Shown here: positions 55,906 through 58,949 of the stretch, piece after piece
Layout of the letters: every line of letters starts with the position of its first letter
How positions within the stretch are numbered: the first letter of the stretch is position 1
From: Cytidiella melzeri
Lineage: Eukaryota; Basidiomycota; Agaricomycetes; Polyporales; Irpicaceae
Direction: 5' to 3'
Assembly (NCBI GenBank): GCA_022592445.1
Contig: JABYQR010000288.1
Span: forward strand, 1 to 58,949
Length of the DNA stretch: 58,949 nucleotides
Program-made: the position numbers and the translations under genes
The notes under the pieces: generated by a model
The model's database searches: none
The model's input: only the letters and a program-made list of their open reading frames with translations
Told to the model about the DNA's origin: nothing

Positions 55906-56705
55906 GTGTACTCAACATTGCGCAATGTCTCGTGCACACTTGTCTGCTCACACACTTGTTGGGATTTGGCAACCATGGCTTGCATTGCATGGAAGCTCAA
56001 GTTTTGTCCCTCTCCTCCCGTTTTCTCATCAGCTCCGTCTGCACCTTGATATCCTCCATTTGAGTGTGGACAAGCCCTGTCAAGTTCTGTGTGGTATTTG
56101 TTAGATGGGTGAGCGGATGTGCTGTTGGCTGGTTTGGGAGCGGCGGGGGTATCAAGCAGTCCCCCAAGTTGAGATATTGGCATTGCGCATCAGAGAGCAA
56201 CTCCTTGAAGCTAAGTCCCAACAACAACATTGGGGTCAGCAGTACCACTGACACAGCAATTGTAAAACAACAAGATAATGTTGGTAGAGGGGTGGGTGAT
56301 GCAGAGAGCACCGAAACACAGTAAGTCGTGTCCATCATTGTTGTCCACTCACCCCATTGACCTCGGAGCGCACGTAATCACGTTTACGTCCGCTTTCGAA
56401 CAAGACGCGCAGAAACGCGCGTCTTGTTCAAAAGAGGATGTAAGCTCTTGCCTGTCAGCACCGAGTTGCTCATTGCAGTGCCCCCAAACTGTAAGTTCCT
56501 TCGATGTTTTGCTGTGTTCTTGCTGTGTGTCTGCTGATGAGCATAGACATTGTAGTCAAGATAATTTGTATGTACATAACGCCATTCGTATTCTCGACTC
56601 TAATTCGAAACGAAAGGTTGAAAGTACTATCATCGATCATGTCCTAGTGACAGCGACAGCACCTATGAGGAGTGTACAAATTGTGGCTGTTGCATCCTAC
56701 AGTGG
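55906..56705. other. Unassigned stretch with a perfect hairpin
   Basis: Coding-like hydrophilic frames are visible on the minus strand (SDAQCQYLNLGDCLIPPPLP at about 56160) and on the plus strand (HNAIRILDSNSKRKVESTII at about 56590), none with a known motif. GAACAAGACGCGC-AGAAAC-GCGCGTCTTGTTC at 56398-56429 is a perfect 13-bp stem. Confidence 0.4.
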
Positions 56706-57422
56706 TGTTACGAACGGTCTCCACACCCTATTATTTTCCTATACTTCTTCAATTACCTTGATAACCAGTTATCTTCTCTACAATTGCCTTGACGATCCAA
56801 CTCATCTTTCCTCCATCATCCCCTGATCCACATCGCCTCCGTTCAACACGGACTATTATGTTATCAGTTACCTTCTGATGTCCATTCAAACCTCGGACCT
56901 AACTCCGATTGGTTACCATTGCCTTGGTTCAACCCTCGGTCTTTCCATGCCTCCGTTACCACTCCATCGGGTCCAACCCCGCCTATCCCCTGTTTCGGAT
57001 CCAACTCCGTCTATCCCCTGTTTCGGGTGCAACCCCTTCTCCATTGATCTCTGCCTCATGTTTCCCCTTTCTATTGTTCCTTGTTTCCGCACCTTGACAG
57101 TCTTTTCTCTCATTGGCTTTCCAGAGTAGTGGCTGTTCTCTGTGCATTGTTCTTCCTTTCTGTTTCTCCGATTTGCTACCACTACCTCGGACTGGTCCAA
57201 AAGTGGTTAGGTCAACATGTATAAATAGCCGTTAGACATGGGGCTAGAACCTCAGTCTATCCACTTCGTATCAATATTCCTTCTATCGAACCATCATCTG
57301 TCTGCCACTGTGCTTGACAGCGACCGCGCGGCCTAGACCATCATCAGACCTTGAGTGTAGCTACACCAAGGGGTTCTGACCTGACAACTTGTCCCTTGAC
57401 GATAGTCGGTCTTAACAAGTGG
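56701..57422 (+). mobile_element. Solo LTR, family gamma
   Basis: The LTR spans 56706-57417 (TGTTACGAACGGTC ... GTCGGTCTTAACA, 712 bp), with the perfect pentamer AGTGG at 56701-56705 and 57418-57422. A TATAAATAG box lies at about 57221. Partial relatives are at 16783-16975 and 49100-49778. No internal region in the window can be tied to it. Confidence 0.92.
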
Positions 57423-57720
57423 TCAGTCTCGTGAGTCGTGCCAGTTGTTGACCAGCTGCCAGAGGATGACGGCGACTACCACGTTGTCTACAACATTGCC
57501 AAATGTGTTGCATGGCAACCCTTGGGAGGTTATGCTCTTGTACAACAACAGTGACAAACTCTCCAAGCTGACATTGTCCCCCCATCACCCCATGACTCAC
57601 AGATCATCCATTCCATACCTTCTCCTGCCCTCGCACCGCTACCGACGCCATGATCATATAAAGTACAACACCTCGCAGTCTTCTCGCAGCACCGTGACCC
57701 TCTTGCTCTCTCCCTAGCCC
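57423..57720 (+). promoter_or_regulatory. Upstream region of the carboxypeptidase-like gene
   Basis: A TATAAAG box at about 57657-57663 lies some 60 bp before the ATG at 57721. The region before it is the right flank of the gamma LTR; the LTR is only about 300 bp upstream of the gene and could influence it. Confidence 0.55.
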
Positions 57721-58949
57721 ATGCTTCAATCTCTAGCAGCCCTAGCGGTCTGTGCTGCTGCGCTCGTCCAAGGCCAATCCGTTGGAAGCTTCCCTCACAG
57801 CTACCCAGGAGAGCCTAGCGGTGATTTCAGTCCCGAATGGCAGAACTGTACATTGACGTGGTCCTCTTGAGCTTGATGTTCCTCACACCACCCTGCGCCG
57901 TTGCTCCCCAGACCTTCAAGTTACAGACCCGCTCCCAAACATTTCCTTCCCTCTGGGACGCAATTCGGCAGGCAACATCCCAGTGGGCAGACCGGGCCAT
58001 CCCAACGACACGCTTTTCTTTTGGGTGTTTGAAAAAGAGAACGGGTCCTTGACGTCCAACTCGAGCGAGGATCCATGGGGAATATGGCTAAACAGAGGGT
58101 ACGTTTCTTTTTTTTTTTCTCTGTTTTTTTTTTTCAGTGTCGTCGCCATCATTTCGACATGCGTAGACCGGGCTTGTCGAGCATGTTAGGGCTATTCTTC
58201 GAGGTGCGCTGTCCGCCGGTCTCGCTTTGCGTTTCGGTGTTTTTTTTTGACGTTTTGCGTAGAACGGTCCGCTGCACGTCGCAGATGACTACTCGTTGTT
58301 CTCAAACAACAACAGCTGGGACAAACTCACGGATTACATATGGATTGACCAGCCCGTGTAAGTATTGCCTTTTTTTTTTCTTTTTGACTGCACACATTTT
58401 CTCATAATGTCTTTCCAGAGATGTTGGATTCGGCACTGTAGATCAGAACAGCTTTGGTACACGCCTTTTTGTTTCCACGCGTGGACTAATAGCCTTCGTG
58501 CAGTGCCTGACAAAGATCAGATGGCCATCAACTTTGCGCGCCCGCATCTCATACCTTTCCGTCATCTCCTCACTCGTCTTTGATAGTTTGGTTTTCTCGC
58601 CAACCTAGTCAAGGTCTTTCCCGGCCTCAAGACACGCCCGTTGCATCTCACAGGAGAGAGGTACGCCAGAACTTACATCGTGCGTCGCTTTGAATTTGCC
58701 TTTGTTCATCTGAATTGACTGTTCACCGATTCAAAGCCGTACATTACGAAAGCTTACTTTGGACTGACTGATCCACCCGTCAACCTCACCAAAATTGCCA
58801 TAGGAGACGGCACGATTGGAAGCGCTATCGTCTTTGAAATCCTTCCCACAGTAAGTGCACCTCTTCCTTCTTTCCCTAAAAGTGTACTCACTACTAGGTG
58901 CAGTTGACGGTTATCGAGACGTACCCTCAGCTCATTGGGTATGTCCCGG
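57721..58949 (+). CDS. Serine carboxypeptidase-like (S10) protein, partial, nucleophile changed
   Basis: S10 peptidases remove C-terminal residues, usually secreted or vacuolar. ATG at 57721 gives a signal peptide, MLQSLAALAVCAAALVQGQS, then GSFPHSYPGEPSGDFSPEWQ. Spliced exons follow: LQVTDPLPNISFPLGRNSAG, HPNDTLFFWVFEKENGS, DPWGIWLNRG|PGLSSMLGLFFE, NGPLHVADDYSLFSNNNSWD, KLTDYIWIDQPV, VGFGTVDQNSF, VPDKDQMAINF, FGFLANLVKVFPGLKTRPLH and LTGERYARTYI, then PYITKAYFGLTDPPVNLTKI. The usual GESYAG, holding the catalytic serine, is GERYAR here, and WLNGGPG is WLNRGPG; both Gly-to-Arg changes read as GGA to AGA. The intron after MAINF has a GC donor. The gene runs past the window edge, so the catalytic Asp and His are not seen. 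It is probably an inactive paralogue or a decaying gene. Confidence 0.83.

Noticed and set aside
55647..56183. Leu/Ser-rich and Arg/Glu-rich frames
   Set aside because: They run through the (CT)n microsatellite; open frames are expected there in all phases.

Overview
The window looks like a stretch of a basidiomycete (Agaricomycetes) nuclear genome. Evidence: genes are split by 45-65 nt GT-AG (some GC-AG) introns, and there is a FunK1 fungal-type protein kinase, a HOS1/HDAC8-like histone deacetylase, a DUF6589 protein and a large multi-exon transposase-like gene pair of a kind common in mushrooms. No RNA gene or CRISPR array was seen.

Layout. (1) 1-7.7 kb is gene-like: a decayed Sld3-like replication-factor gene cut by the window edge, an apparently intact histone deacetylase on the minus strand, and a FunK1 kinase on the plus strand. 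(2) 7.78-17.60 kb is a DNA element with about 450-bp terminal inverted repeats and a 7-bp target duplication. A Tad-like LINE (7.84-14.49 kb, with an 18-bp target duplication) lies inside its left TIR and an LTR lies inside its body. (3) 17.7-22.1 kb holds a solo LTR, a duplicated 5' fragment of the histone deacetylase gene, and a broken DUF6589 gene. (4) 23-27.5 kb holds copia-type gag remnants invaded by a repeat (called R1 here) carrying a minisatellite, and by an LTR. (5) 27.47-36.01 kb is an almost complete chromodomain Ty3/gypsy element on the minus strand. It appears to use Tf1/sushi-type self-priming and is itself hit by a solo LTR. A second, partial gypsy copy with another solo LTR follows to 38.16 kb. 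(6) 38.2-43.7 kb is a divergent pair: a small helper-like gene (minus) and a large transposase-like gene (plus), both broken. (7) 45.2-49.0 kb is R1 copy II, split by a 2.1-kb non-autonomous CACTA element (TIR CACTG, 3-bp TSD) that carries an intron-containing fragment of an oligopeptide transporter gene. (8) 49-57.4 kb holds LTR fragments, a 224-bp MITE, a candidate small secreted protein gene, R1 copy III split by a solo LTR, simple repeats and another solo LTR. (9) From 57.7 kb to the end is a serine carboxypeptidase-like gene whose nucleophile motif is changed.

Overall this is a nested transposon cluster between host genes. Many inactivating changes read as C:G to T:A transitions (CGA or TGG to TGA, GAA to AAA, GGA to AGA), as expected from a RIP-like or methyl-cytosine decay process. 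Insertion order can often be read from exact target-site duplications. Three different LTR families carry clusters of ATTGTTC-type motifs. Functions rest on motif recognition by eye; no database search was run.
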